A stretch of DNA of 64,000 bases from Photobacterium lipolyticum (GTDB taxonomy: Bacteria > Pseudomonadota > Gammaproteobacteria > Enterobacterales > Vibrionaceae): the NCBI RefSeq assembly GCF_003026475.1, contig NZ_PYMC01000001.1, forward strand, positions 310,001-374,000, written 5' to 3'. The position numbers were made by a program, and so were the translations under genes. How positions within the stretch are numbered: the stretch's first letter is position 1; each line of letters begins with the position of its first letter. This document shows, in pieces, positions 1 to 9,104 of the stretch. Under the pieces are notes generated by a model, which was not told the DNA's origin, made no database searches, and was given only the letters and a program-made list of their open reading frames with translations.

Positions 1-1
1 A

Positions 2-1096
2 ACCTTGATTTGGGAAAATGCCGCCATTTCTCTGATTGTGCTTGCAGCTCTGTGGCTGTCACGCGCATTCATCGCCTACGCCCTGATCCCAAAAATCGGT
101 CACCTACAACGTCAGGCTAAGGCGATTCCCATTGAATTCCGCCACCTTATATTTGTAGGCGGACTGCGTGGGGCTGTCACCATGGCTCTGGCTATGGGAC
201 TGGTTACTCTGTTTGGAAATGAAACCATCTTGTCTGTCGCCATCAGTGTGGTCTTTTTCACGACACTGCTCCAAGGGATGCTAATTGGCCCGCTTACTTC
301 TCATTTAGGCTTAAAAGAACGAGACATTAATGACAGTATTGCCTGTGCGGAACTCACCCTATCCACACTCCATCATAGCCGGAAAGCATTGCAGCCCCTG
401 CTCAAATCGGCGTTCGCCAAAACAGGCGCTCCGCAAGAACTTTCCCTCAAGCTGCTCCCTATGATTAAGGCTCAGGAGAGGCAGTTGCACCACTGGTTTA
501 GCGTTGAAGTGGGCCCGATCGGCTTATGGAACCGTCTCATGCTACGTTGCGCGAGTATTGAGATAGGCTACTTATATCGGCTATTTGACCAAGGCTTGAT
601 TAGAGGCGTTATTTTTGAAGAGCTAAAAAACTCACTTGATGAGCAGATGGAAGCGATCCGCCACCAATATCAAAGACCGAAATTCTCACTACTACCTAAA
701 GAGTTATCAGGCTTGCTTCATCGTGCAAGAATACATATAACAAGCTCCTCCCAAAAGCTTATAGAACAAGAATATGAAATGGCCTGGGCTAGATTTCTTA
801 GCTGTAATAACGTGCTCGACGAGTTTAAAGCTTGGACGGAAGATGAGGAAATTCCAGAAGCCGTTGCGGGTAGTGTGGCAAAAATATGGCAAGGCTGGCT
901 AGATAGCTGCGAAACAAAAATCGTAACAATAGAACACCAACAGCCTATTATTTCCGCACAGGTTCAGCGGAGACTATTAAGAAACTATTTGCTAACAGCC
1001 CAATCCGAGCATTTACAGAACTACGTCCAGCAGTACCTCATATCGGAAGAAGATGCAGAGCAGATCAAAGAACAATTAAGATCGATGGAAACCTAG
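2..1096 (+). CDS. Sodium:proton antiporter, CPA1 family (5' truncated)
   Basis: The reading frame is open to the left edge of the window, so the N-terminal transmembrane helices are missing. The visible part starts with the last membrane helices of a CPA1 (NhaP-type) cation/proton exchanger, including the motif GGLRGAVTMALA at about residues 52-63, typical of these antiporters. A cytoplasmic C-terminal region of about 250 residues follows, predicted mostly helical and rich in charged residues, as in NhaP-like exchangers with long regulatory tails. The protein should exchange Na+ (or K+) for H+ across the inner membrane. The TTG at position 5 is unlikely to be the true start. No strong terminator follows. 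Confidence 0.85.
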   Translation, partial: TLIWENAAISLIVLAALWLSRAFIAYALIPKIGHLQRQAKAIPIEFRHLIFVGGLRGAVTMALAMGLVTLFGNETILSVAISVVFFTTLLQGMLIGPLTSHLGLKERDINDSIACAELTLSTLHHSRKALQPLLKSAFAKTGAPQELSLKLLPMIKAQERQLHHWFSVEVGPIGLWNRLMLRCASIEIGYLYRLFDQGLIRGVIFEELKNSLDEQMEAIRHQYQRPKFSLLPKELSGLLHRARIHITSSSQKLIEQEYEMAWARFLSCNNVLDEFKAWTEDEEIPEAVAGSVAKIWQGWLDSCETKIVTIEHQQPIISAQVQRRLLRNYLLTAQSEHLQNYVQQYLISEEDAEQIKEQLRSMET

Positions 1097-1358
1097 CTAT
1101 TACTGACACTCATACCATTAGCTGATATGGCAGAGTTTAACTGGCCTGCCTTTAGTAGATTGATTTTCCACCTTGGTTTGAAGGCGAAAGCGCCTTAGCA
1201 TAATTGTTCAATTCGCACATGACCATTCAGATCAACTCTACCGGTAATAGACGTCAATTTAACCTACTTTTAGGGGCATTTTTGAGCTAGTGGCACTGAA
1301 TAAAACCTTCGTGGTTGCTAATGGTAAAAGATTTTCCACTAGCTACCACTGTAAAAAA

Positions 1359-2294
1359 TCAATAGGTAAATCGCATAACTTTCAATCCTCTTTCAGGATC
1401 AATTTCTTCAAATTCAGGCGGATTATCTAAACGCTCAATAAAACGCAGTTCAGGCGCTTCCGTGGCCATTCCTTCAATTAAAAAACTGGTTGATACTGCA
1501 GGAGAATTGACACAAGCCAATACTTCCCCAGTTTCAGTTAATAAGCTCGGTAAACGACGTAAAACTTTCTGATAATCTTTCGTCAAGGCAAAACTATTTT
1601 GCTGAAAGCTAGGGGGATCAATCACAATCAAATCATAAGGACCAAGTTTCTTTAATCTTCCCCAAGATTTAAACAAGTCATGTCCAAGAAACTTCACTTT
1701 GGATAGGTCATGCTGGTTTAGCCTATGATTATCACGCCCGCGACTCAACGATGCTTTTGCCATATCTAAGTTGACGACTTGGGACGCTCCCCCTTCAATA
1801 GCAGCCACGGAAAAGCCACAGGTATAAGCAAACAGGTTAAGGACGCGCTTACCTGCAGCATTGTCTTGTACCCATTGACGGCCATAGCGCATATCAAGGA
1901 ACAAACCGTTATTCTGATTACGCCCAAGATCCAGCTTGAATGTCAGGCCATTTTCAACGACATTCTGCTGTTCAGAGGTTTCACCCCATAATACTTCAGT
2001 AGGTGCACCCGGGCGATCACGGTGTTGTAAGAGCAATGATGTTGCACCACTTTTTTGCCACACATCCGTTTCAGTCAGTGACATTAACAGTGTGTGCAAT
2101 GCGCTCAAAAAGGCTTCGGAAGGCTCCTTAAACAAGGATACCAGGATTTGTCCCTGCAACCAGTCAACGGTGACTTGTTCTAAGCCAGACCAGCAACGGC
2201 CACGACCATGAAATAGGCGGCGAACTTCTACAGGTGGTGTAGCCAGTTTCGCAATCAGATGTTGTTCTAAGGTAGTTAGCGCGCTGGTTTCCAT
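1359..2294 (-). CDS. Class I SAM-dependent methyltransferase, RlmI/YccW-like
   Basis: A 311-residue protein whose second half is a Rossmann-type methyltransferase of the COG1092 group. The SAM-binding motif I is VLNLFAYTCGFSVAA, and DPPSFQ is the motif IV region. RlmI-like enzymes make 5-methylcytosine in 23S rRNA, but this protein has no N-terminal PUA domain and its target is not certain. The frame stays open to a TTG at 2339, but that upstream part overlaps a dispersed repeat; the ATG at 2294 (protein starting METSAL) is preferred even though no clear Shine-Dalgarno sequence precedes it. It is probably an rRNA methyltransferase. Confidence 0.8.
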   Translation of the reverse strand: METSALTTLEQHLIAKLATPPVEVRRLFHGRGRCWSGLEQVTVDWLQGQILVSLFKEPSEAFLSALHTLLMSLTETDVWQKSGATSLLLQHRDRPGAPTEVLWGETSEQQNVVENGLTFKLDLGRNQNNGLFLDMRYGRQWVQDNAAGKRVLNLFAYTCGFSVAAIEGGASQVVNLDMAKASLSRGRDNHRLNQHDLSKVKFLGHDLFKSWGRLKKLGPYDLIVIDPPSFQQNSFALTKDYQKVLRRLPSLLTETGEVLACVNSPAVSTSFLIEGMATEAPELRFIERLDNPPEFEEIDPERGLKVMRFTY

Positions 2295-2330
2295 AACTTT
2301 ACTGGGTATATTGAAATAAGGTCGCCATTC

Positions 2331-2467
2331 TATACCCAAACCACCTCAAGATGCGAGATTCAGCCCTTTCACTGGGAACTCAATTCGAATGAAATGTGTA
2401 GGAATGGCGAGCCCTTCCAAACACATTTTGTGAAGACGTAACTTCCCACCAACAAAAAATGGGTATC
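2331..2467. repeat. Dispersed intergenic repeat, MITE-like, copy A
   Basis: About 137 bp. It begins TATACCCA and ends TGGGTATC, so the ends form a short terminal inverted repeat. Its left 72 bp match a second copy at 37850-37922 with the same ordered blocks (CAAGATGCGAGATTCAGC, then CTCAATTCGAATGAAATG). It lies between the stop of the small basic protein gene and the start of the methyltransferase gene. No coding capacity is seen. Confidence 0.65.
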
Positions 2468-2473
2468 TCGCGA

Positions 2474-2680
2474 TCAGGCAACCAACTTCAACTGCTCTTC
2501 TGGTAGGCGATTATTCGCGAGGACAACATATTCTGCGGTAATACGCACTTGTCGTTGACGTTTGATTCGATTTTTAATTTTTTGACTATTACGGCGGATT
2601 GACGCTAGGCCCCAAAAACTAGATTGGTTTTTTTTCTTTTTAAGACGCATGCGAAGCGATACTGAGCGGGTAAGGCGCAT
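2474..2680 (-). CDS. Small basic protein of unknown function
   Basis: Sixty-eight residues, very rich in Arg and Lys, for example LRMRLKKKKN near the N-terminus and KNRIKRQRQVRI in the middle. The ATG at 2680 is preceded by a good ribosome binding site (TGAGGAATAAAATG), which favours it over an upstream start at 2716 and argues for a real gene. The basic character suggests nucleic-acid or ribosome contact, but this is inference; I do not recognise the family. It has no membrane segment or signal peptide. A dispersed repeat starts just past its stop codon. Confidence 0.5.
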   Translation of the reverse strand: MRLTRSVSLRMRLKKKKNQSSFWGLASIRRNSQKIKNRIKRQRQVRITAEYVVLANNRLPEEQLKLVA

Positions 2681-2856
2681 TTTATTCCTCAGACCAGGTA
2701 AATCCTTGGCCGGCATTATATGTGACCTATATCAAAAAAATAATTGCGCTTGCTCAATTTCCCTAAGGTTAGCGATAAAAAAAGGGCTTTTTATCGCTTA
2801 CGGCTTCACTTCTTATCTCAACGCTTATTTGTAACAGTCAAAGAGGCTTAATTAGT

Positions 2857-3543
2857 TCATTTCTTAACCGAAAGATTAGGCCAAGTCAGCTCCCAAGGGC
2901 TATGCCATTCAGTAAGCGCTCGTTTCACTTCCTCAGTTTGCCATAGCACGCCAGCCTCAGGCGGACAAAGGAATTGCTGTTTTTCACCTTGATAAGGAAA
3001 CGATAAGGCAAAAGCATGTAAATATCCTCGATCCGCAGCTTCACAGCCATAAATATCATCACCGGTGATGCCTGAGCCAACACTCCTTAATGCCACTCTG
3101 ATCTGATGGGTTTTACCCGTATGGGGTTTGCATAAGAACAAACGGCGTCCGTTTCCTGCTGCAGTGGAAAAGAACTGGGTTATCGCTGGGTTCTCCTTGC
3201 TCGATTCGAGCTTCCAACTGCTTCTGCGAGAGCGAGTCATATCACCGACAACAACACCTTGTTTCTTTTTAGGCTTTTTAGTTCCAATTGCCACATAAAA
3301 TTTTTCGACGTCTCGGTTAGCAAAGTTAGCCGACAGCTCTGCTGCGGCTTTACGGTTGCGACCCAATAGCAGTAAACCTGACGTCATCTTATCTAACCGA
3401 TGGATCAGATATAGCTTTTCATCACCGGTCTGCTTAGCCACTTCAGCAAGCAAGGGCTGATCGTTATCATCTTTATGAACACTCACTCCGTGATGTTTAT
3501 TGATAACCAGAAAGTCAGAATGTTGATAAACCAGAGTGAACAT
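2857..3543 (-). CDS. RluA-family pseudouridine synthase
   Basis: A 228-residue single-domain pseudouridine synthase with the motif HRLDKMTSGLLLL at about residues 48-60; the Asp is the catalytic residue of the family. It lacks the N-terminal S4 domain found in RluC and RluD, which fits the short Rlu-type group. It converts uridine to pseudouridine in rRNA or tRNA; the exact position cannot be read from the sequence. The frame is open to 3609, but the ATG at 3543 (protein starting MFTLVYQH) matches where such proteins normally begin. It is followed by a gap of about 140 bp holding the small-protein promoter region. Confidence 0.85.
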   Translation of the reverse strand: MFTLVYQHSDFLVINKHHGVSVHKDDNDQPLLAEVAKQTGDEKLYLIHRLDKMTSGLLLLGRNRKAAAELSANFANRDVEKFYVAIGTKKPKKKQGVVVGDMTRSRRSSWKLESSKENPAITQFFSTAAGNGRRLFLCKPHTGKTHQIRVALRSVGSGITGDDIYGCEAADRGYLHAFALSFPYQGEKQQFLCPPEAGVLWQTEEVKRALTEWHSPWELTWPNLSVKK

Positions 3544-3610
3544 AGCCAGATACCAGTCAATGAGACAAAAAATCAAGACGCGGAGTATATACCGTTTGCT
3601 ATTAAACACA

Positions 3611-3634
3611 AAAGCCGCTCAATTGAGCGGCTTT
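3611..3634 (-). terminator. Rho-independent terminator after the NSS transporter gene
   Basis: Perfect palindrome AAAGCCGCTC/GAGCGGCTTT with an AATT centre, followed on the minus strand by a T-rich stretch. It lies 26 bp past the transporter stop codon and just upstream of the pseudouridine synthase. Confidence 0.8.
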
Positions 3635-3659
3635 ATTTGTCCTTTGTTATAACTAGGGA

Positions 3660-4994
3660 TCAGGCAAAGAACACCATCAGCATCATAATTGGACAAACAA
3701 CACGTACATACCAAGGCCAGATTTTCCAGAACAGACCTTGTTCCAGCTCCGGGTAACCTTCTTTGATTTCTTTCAGTACGTTGTCACGCTTCCATACCCA
3801 ACCAACCAGTAAAGCAAACAACATACCCAAAATTGGCTGTGCATATTCAGTGGTTAAAGAAATGACCAAACCAAATAAATCGCCGAAGTTGAATACGATA
3901 AGCGCAGAGAACAGGGTGATCAACCCACCGATCCACCAAACAGCCACTTTTCGGTCTTGGTTTAGCTCTTCGGTTGCGCATGCTACTGGCACTTCAAGCA
4001 TAGAAATCGATGAGGTTAAAGCTGCAATCACCATCAGCACGAAGAACATCACGCCGACAAACAGACCTCCAGCGCCCATGGTATTGAACATGGCAGGAAG
4101 TACACTGAAGACCAAAGTATCAGAATCCAGCAATGCACCCGCTTCATTGTAGATTTCTACGCCGTTGTGCTGTGCGACGAACATCGCAGGTAAAATAAGC
4201 ATACCGGCAATAAAGGCGACAGAGGTATCAAGCAATGCAACCTGCGCTGCCGTTTTGGGTAAATTCGCATCTTTTTTCAGGTAAGAGCCATATACCATCA
4301 TTGAACAGACACCCAATGACAGTGAGAAGAAGGCCTGGCCCATTGCACTCACAACCAAATCAGGGCTGAGATGTGAAAAATCTGGAACCAGATACATTTT
4401 CAGCCCCTCCATTGCCCCTTCCTGGGTCAGGATGTAAGCCACCATCACAACAAACAAAATCAGCAGTACAGGCATTAATCGGGTTGACCAGCGTTCAATA
4501 CCGTTAGCAACACCATTGCGTACGACCATAATAGTCAGCACCATAAAGGCTATCATCAAAATCAGGTTACGACTGGCGCTGAATGATTCCAGCCAAATTG
4601 CCGCATTCACAAAACCAATTGCTTCGAGTATAGGCCCTACCAGAAAGCCAAATAACCACCCTGCAACAATGGCATAAAAACTAAGGATCATAGATACCGC
4701 AATCATACCCGCGATACCCAGAACGGTTGCCGCACCACGTTGCTGAGGCCAAATAGAACGAATTGATTTAATTGGGTTTGCACTGCCGTAACGACCAATT
4801 GTCAGTTCTGCGACCAACAATGGATAAGCCAACGCAAAAACCATTACCAGATAAACTAAAAGAAAAACGGCACCACCGTTACTTGCCGCCTGGGTCGGAA
4901 ACCCCCAAATATTGCCAAGACCAACCGCTGAACCGGCTGCTGCCAAGATGAATCCTATCCGTGAGCTAAATTGCGCTCTTGAGCTACTTGCCAT
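3660..4994 (-). CDS. Sodium-dependent transporter, NSS/SNF family
   Basis: A 444-residue inner-membrane protein with about 11 hydrophobic helices. The N-terminal region SRIGFILAAAGSAVGLGNIW carries the unwound TM1 motif (GSAVGLGNIWGFP) that binds sodium and substrate in the LeuT/MhsT fold. Bacterial members import amino acids or related solutes with Na+. The length of about 445 residues fits the 11-helix prokaryotic subgroup (YocR/MhsT/TnaT-like). The start ATG has AGAGAAG upstream. It is transcribed divergently from the cardiolipin synthase gene. Substrate cannot be assigned. Confidence 0.9.
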   Translation of the reverse strand: MASSSRAQFSSRIGFILAAAGSAVGLGNIWGFPTQAASNGGAVFLLVYLVMVFALAYPLLVAELTIGRYGSANPIKSIRSIWPQQRGAATVLGIAGMIAVSMILSFYAIVAGWLFGFLVGPILEAIGFVNAAIWLESFSASRNLILMIAFMVLTIMVVRNGVANGIERWSTRLMPVLLILFVVMVAYILTQEGAMEGLKMYLVPDFSHLSPDLVVSAMGQAFFSLSLGVCSMMVYGSYLKKDANLPKTAAQVALLDTSVAFIAGMLILPAMFVAQHNGVEIYNEAGALLDSDTLVFSVLPAMFNTMGAGGLFVGVMFFVLMVIAALTSSISMLEVPVACATEELNQDRKVAVWWIGGLITLFSALIVFNFGDLFGLVISLTTEYAQPILGMLFALLVGWVWKRDNVLKEIKEGYPELEQGLFWKIWPWYVRVVCPIMMLMVFFA

Positions 4995-5432
4995 ACTACT
5001 TCTCTAATAATTTGTGTTTGATGATATCGCTGTTTGCATACCCATCGACCTGTGCATGTAAAGTATTGTGTACACTTTATGAATACCAATTCCTTTACCA
5101 TTACTGGTAAGTAGAACAGTTTAAGAATAGAATGTGAAGTCTGCGTTTCTATTTTTTGATCCATCACTCTTATTTAACAATAACCCCCCCCCTTTTTGGT
5201 TATATTTTAGCCGCCACTCAAACAATTATTTTGTATTTATCCGATCTTGTTAGAATTTCTAGCTTCTCTTTATTACGCCCAATCTATCGATATCACCTCA
5301 GATCCAGAATTCATTGCCTTTCAGGCAAGACTGTACAATTCAGAAATTGATCATAATTGGTATTAAGGCTATGTTTTGTTGATGAAAGAATGCAGAATAG
5401 AAACAACATAATCGGTCCGATAAGTCATTCAC
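4995..5432. other. Intergenic region between the divergent transporter and clsA genes
   Basis: 438 bp without a supported gene. It should hold both divergent promoters. A run of nine C followed by five T sits at 5184-5197, and a small inverted repeat (TTGCCT/AGGCAA) lies near 5319. The short ORFs crossing it have no RBS or recognisable product. Confidence 0.6.
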
Positions 5433-6890
5433 ATGGAACAGTTTTATCAAGTCTTAGCCTGGGTAGCTGTATTTGCTTACTGGTTGATTGTTGCCGGTGT
5501 GACCATTCGTGTGGTATCGAAACGCCGTGTCGTTGGCGTCTCTCTCGCCTGGCTGATGATTATCTATATCATCCCTATCGGCGGCATCGTTTTTTATTTC
5601 TTATTTGGTGAACTCACGCTTGGTAAAAAGCGGGCTGAACGTGCTAAAGAAATGCTTGCCCCGTTTGCCGACTGGTTCCGACACCTCAGCGATTGTCCGG
5701 GCCACCAGCCCCAGTTAATGAGCAGAAATGCACGTCCTATCAGCGAGTTGTGTGAAAAAAGATTAGGCATTCCGGGGCTTTCCGGCAACTCACTTTCGAT
5801 ACAGGATTCCCCCGCTAAGATCTTACGTTCGCTGATCGATGACATTGAACAGGCAACAGAATCGGTCCATTTTGAATTTTATATCTGGCATCCGGGTGGA
5901 TTAGCCGATGAAGTGGCCATCACGCTAATTAATGCTGCAAAACGTGGTGTATCGGTCAAAATCCTACTCGATTCTGCCGGTAGTATGCGTTTCTTCCGCT
6001 CTCACTGGCCGAAGTTAATGCGTCATGCGGGGATCGAGATCATTGAAGCCCTTGCCGTCACCCCTTTACGTGTGTTCCTGCGACGCCTGGATTTACGCCA
6101 GCACCGAAAAATTGTGGTTATCGATAGCAAGATTGCTTATACCGGTTCAATGAACCTGGTCGATCCTGAGCATTTCAAAGTTGATGCTGGCGTCGGCCAA
6201 TGGGTTGACGTTATGGTTCGTCTGACAGGCCCGGCAGTCTCTGTTCTGAATGGCATCCAAGCATGGGATTGGGAAGTGGAAACAGGTGAACGCTTCTTAC
6301 CACCCCTACCTACTGGCGAAATCAAACCCTCAGCAGAAAATACCGATACGGTGCAAGTGATCCCTTCCGGCCCGGGCATGCCAGATGAAATTATTCACCA
6401 AGTGTTATTACTCAGTATTTACCAGGCGCAAGAAAGCGTGGTTATCACTACGCCTTATTTTGTCCCCAGTGAACATTTACAACACGCCCTTAAAGGTGCA
6501 TCACAACGTGGGATCAGCGTCCACATCATTGTGCCGGATAAAAACGACTCAGTGATGGTTGAATGGGCCAGCCGCTCATTTTTTAGTGAATTGCTCAGCG
6601 CAGGCGTGAAGATCCATCGTTTCCAAGGTGGGTTATTACATACCAAATCCGTCATTATCGATGACAGTCACTGCTTAATTGGAACCGTCAATCTGGATAT
6701 GCGCAGCTTATGGCTGAACTTTGAAGTCACCATGGTTGTCGATGACCCGGAATTCACCCAACAGCTGAGCTGGCTGCAACAAGAGTATATAAAGGGTTCA
6801 ACTTGCCTGGATGAAAAAGAATGGGCCCAACGTCCGGCACTCAATAAACTCATTGAGCAGTTATTTTATATGTTTAGCCCGTTGCTGTGA
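5433..6890 (+). CDS. clsA: Cardiolipin synthase A
   Basis: A 485-residue protein, matching the usual ClsA length. Two N-terminal transmembrane helices (about residues 5-25 and 35-58) are followed by two phospholipase-D-type catalytic domains. Each has a full HKD motif: HRKIVVID...GSMN near residue 227 and HTKSVIID...GTVN near residue 406. It condenses two phosphatidylglycerol molecules to cardiolipin and glycerol at the inner membrane. It stands alone, divergent from the NSS transporter, with no obvious operon partner. The RBS is weak, but family alignment supports the start MEQFYQV. Confidence 0.95.
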   Translation: MEQFYQVLAWVAVFAYWLIVAGVTIRVVSKRRVVGVSLAWLMIIYIIPIGGIVFYFLFGELTLGKKRAERAKEMLAPFADWFRHLSDCPGHQPQLMSRNARPISELCEKRLGIPGLSGNSLSIQDSPAKILRSLIDDIEQATESVHFEFYIWHPGGLADEVAITLINAAKRGVSVKILLDSAGSMRFFRSHWPKLMRHAGIEIIEALAVTPLRVFLRRLDLRQHRKIVVIDSKIAYTGSMNLVDPEHFKVDAGVGQWVDVMVRLTGPAVSVLNGIQAWDWEVETGERFLPPLPTGEIKPSAENTDTVQVIPSGPGMPDEIIHQVLLLSIYQAQESVVITTPYFVPSEHLQHALKGASQRGISVHIIVPDKNDSVMVEWASRSFFSELLSAGVKIHRFQGGLLHTKSVIIDDSHCLIGTVNLDMRSLWLNFEVTMVVDDPEFTQQLSWLQQEYIKGSTCLDEKEWAQRPALNKLIEQLFYMFSPLL

Positions 6891-7234
6891 TACTCGCCTA
6901 CTCTGAATGTTTCATTATCTTTAATAATAAATCCTAAAGATTATCTTTATTGACAATATGGTTATTAATCACTTTAAGCCATGGAGCTCATACAAATACT
7001 CACCTTATACTTCTTTAGGCAAAACTGAGAACTAAACAGTGTACAAATAATCACGATCATATTAATATCCTCAGCGAATGATTTGAGTGGTGCATATTCA
7101 TATCTAACTATCAGTTATTGTCAATTCTATCAAAGAAAAGTATTAATGATAGGTAAGCCAGTAACTGACTAATGAAAATATAACAGCTCTTATTAGCTTC
7201 ACTTTTTACATTTCAACAACATTCAGAAGAATAA
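6891..7234. other. AT-rich intergenic region upstream of the LysR gene
   Basis: 344 bp with no supported gene. I see no convincing terminator for clsA. The promoter of the LysR-type gene should lie in the right half; no clear operator was recognised. Confidence 0.5.
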
Positions 7235-8119
7235 ATGAAACTACAACTCGAAAATTTAAGCTCATTTATTACTGCTGCCGAGAAAGGCTCATTCAGCGCT
7301 GCGGGTCGGGAACTCAATAAAAGCCAGGCATCGATCAGTATTTCAATCCAGAATCTAGAAATTGATCTTGGTTTCGAACTTTTTGATCGTACCAACAAGT
7401 ATCCGAGACTGACCGAAAAAGGTGATCGAGTCTTTAAAAATGCAAAATTAATGATGTCTCAATACGATAATTTTATCGAGAAGACCAAGTCAATTTACTC
7501 AGTGCATGAAGTTCGCCTTAGAGTCGGGATGGATCCGCTTATTTGCGGACCTGAAATTATTCAGATTCTTTGCGAATTTTCTGAAAACTTTCCTCTCGTC
7601 GAACTCTTTCTCATGCAGCAAAGTAGCTGTACTCTTTTCGACGAAATCAAAAATAACAATCTCGACTTAGCATTAGGTATCTTTCCGTCCAGAGACAAAA
7701 TTGATTGCGAATTTGTTACAGCTTTTCATATGCATAGTTCCTGGGTTGCCTCTCCTGACTTTCTGAAAAAGCAAGGTGAAAGCCTGAGTTTTCATGATTT
7801 TTGTAACTCACGACTCCTGCTCCCGACAGACTTATCGTGTATGGGGATGGGTGAGTTGAAAACAGCCCCTCAATGTTGGCATGTCGAAGACATTCATACC
7901 ATTCTTACCTTATGCCGTAACGGTATGGGGATCAGCTTTCTGCCTAATTTTGTCATTGCTAATGACCTTGAATTTGGTCGATTAAAAACGGTTTCCCTCT
8001 CATTTAATCAGTTAAAGAATGATCACTGGCGTACTTCCATTATATGGCCTAAGAGCTATATTTTAGGCCCGGCGATGAATTGGTTACATCAACGCCTTAC
8101 TGCAATCGAATACATCTAA
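7235..8119 (+). CDS. LysR-family transcriptional regulator
   Basis: 294 residues with an N-terminal winged helix-turn-helix (about residues 5-64, core FSAAGRELNKSQASISISIQNLEIDLG split over the helices) and a C-terminal periplasmic-binding-like effector domain. Length and layout are typical of LysR regulators. It is encoded just upstream of the tad pilus locus on the same strand, 323 bp before flp, so it may control Flp pilus expression; this is inference from position only. No divergent gene, the usual LysR target, is present: the upstream clsA gene is on the same strand. The effector is unknown. Confidence 0.9.
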   Translation: MKLQLENLSSFITAAEKGSFSAAGRELNKSQASISISIQNLEIDLGFELFDRTNKYPRLTEKGDRVFKNAKLMMSQYDNFIEKTKSIYSVHEVRLRVGMDPLICGPEIIQILCEFSENFPLVELFLMQQSSCTLFDEIKNNNLDLALGIFPSRDKIDCEFVTAFHMHSSWVASPDFLKKQGESLSFHDFCNSRLLLPTDLSCMGMGELKTAPQCWHVEDIHTILTLCRNGMGISFLPNFVIANDLEFGRLKTVSLSFNQLKNDHWRTSIIWPKSYILGPAMNWLHQRLTAIEYI

Positions 8120-8442
8120 ACGAGTTGCTTTTTCATCAAAAAATATAAAAACAACATAAGAGTATTGTGATGCGGTAAAACAATCACAATACCCTTCTGC
8201 TCATTTTAATACCCCTCTTGCTTCTTCTTGCCACCTCCCCCACAAAACAATTAACCAACATTGCAGCAAGAAACATAAAAAAATAAACCGTGCATGTATA
8301 ACATCATGAAGATAAATTTACGATAAAAATAAAAGAACAGCGACCTATAAAAAAACCTAATAGGTTGTATTTTTCATTCTTTTTGTGAACTATTTATGAT
8401 GCCGCAGCATATTTATCATGCCCCCTACGAAGGACATTCAAA
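8120..8442. other. Intergenic region upstream of the tad locus
   Basis: 323 bp with no gene. It contains a 10-bp inverted repeat, GTATTGTGAT at 8162-8171 and ATCACAATAC at 8183-8192 with an 11-nt loop, and a small AACCTAATAGGTT palindrome near 8355 followed by a T-rich run. Either could act as operator, attenuator or terminator ahead of flp. Confidence 0.5.
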
Positions 8443-8655
8443 ATGATGAAATTATACACAAACACAATGGCATTTCTGTACACATATAAAAACGATGAGC
8501 GCGGAGTTACGGCAATTGAATACGGTTTGATTGGTGTGGCAATGGCTGTGGCACTAGGTTTAGCATTTAGTGACACTGGCTCAATTATGCAAAGTTTAAA
8601 AGCAGCATACGCTGCGATTGGCAAACAGCTAAAAGACTTAACACCTACAGCTTAA
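8443..8655 (+). CDS. flp: Flp-type IVb major pilin
   Basis: A 70-residue prepilin. A short basic leader ends in DERG and is followed by VTAIEYGLIGVAMAVALG, the type IVb processing site and hydrophobic N-helix: cleavage after Gly with Glu at +5 and Tyr at +6. It is the structural subunit of the tight-adherence pilus. It heads the tad locus, two bases before tadV, and is preceded by AAGGA eight bases from the ATG. Only one flp gene is present, whereas several bacteria carry two. The leader, about 23 residues, is longer than in many Flp pilins. Confidence 0.93.
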   Translation: MMKLYTNTMAFLYTYKNDERGVTAIEYGLIGVAMAVALGLAFSDTGSIMQSLKAAYAAIGKQLKDLTPTA

Positions 8656-8657
8656 TA

Positions 8658-9092
8658 ATGTCTCTATTATCTCTCTTGGGTTTAATCGTTCTTTACGTAA
8701 GTTATTCCGACATTCGTTACCGTTTAATTCCTAATTGGGTATGTGTAGTCATTTTTTCCTTGTCACTGCTTCTCGCTATAGAACAGCATCAAGTGATTGT
8801 CGGCTTACTTAGTACCACAATCGTCTTTTGTACCAGTCTGTTACTGTTCTACTTTAGGATCATAGCAGCAGGTGATGGCAAGCTGGCTGCGGCATTAGCC
8901 GCAGCTCTGTTGCCCGGGCAACTCCTCAATGCGGTAATCCTCACCCTGTTGGCCGGAGGCGCCCTGGCTGCTTTCTATTTGATTAAAGACCGACTGATCC
9001 TCAAGAAAAAACCGGGCGAAGACCGGGGCTTGCCCTACGGCGTTGCCATTTCATTTGGGTTTTACCTGACCATTGTTGCCAACTCTATCTAG
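8658..9092 (+). CDS. tadV: Prepilin peptidase of the tad system
   Basis: 144 residues with several hydrophobic helices. The two catalytic Asp regions of type IV prepilin peptidases are visible: SYSDIRYRLIPN near residues 14-25 and AAGDGKL near residue 72 (GxGD-like). It cleaves and matures the Flp pilin and the TadE/TadF pseudopilins at the inner membrane. The short length, without the methyltransferase domain of PilD, is typical of TadV/CpaA. It follows flp by two bases and is in the same operon. Confidence 0.92.
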   Translation: MSLLSLLGLIVLYVSYSDIRYRLIPNWVCVVIFSLSLLLAIEQHQVIVGLLSTTIVFCTSLLLFYFRIIAAGDGKLAAALAAALLPGQLLNAVILTLLAGGALAAFYLIKDRLILKKKPGEDRGLPYGVAISFGFYLTIVANSI

Positions 9093-9104
9093 TGTGATTG
9101 CACC

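Noticed and set aside
1180..1200. Hairpin AAGGCG/CGCCTT after the antiporter gene
   Set aside because: Short stem with no T-run; not convincing as a terminator.
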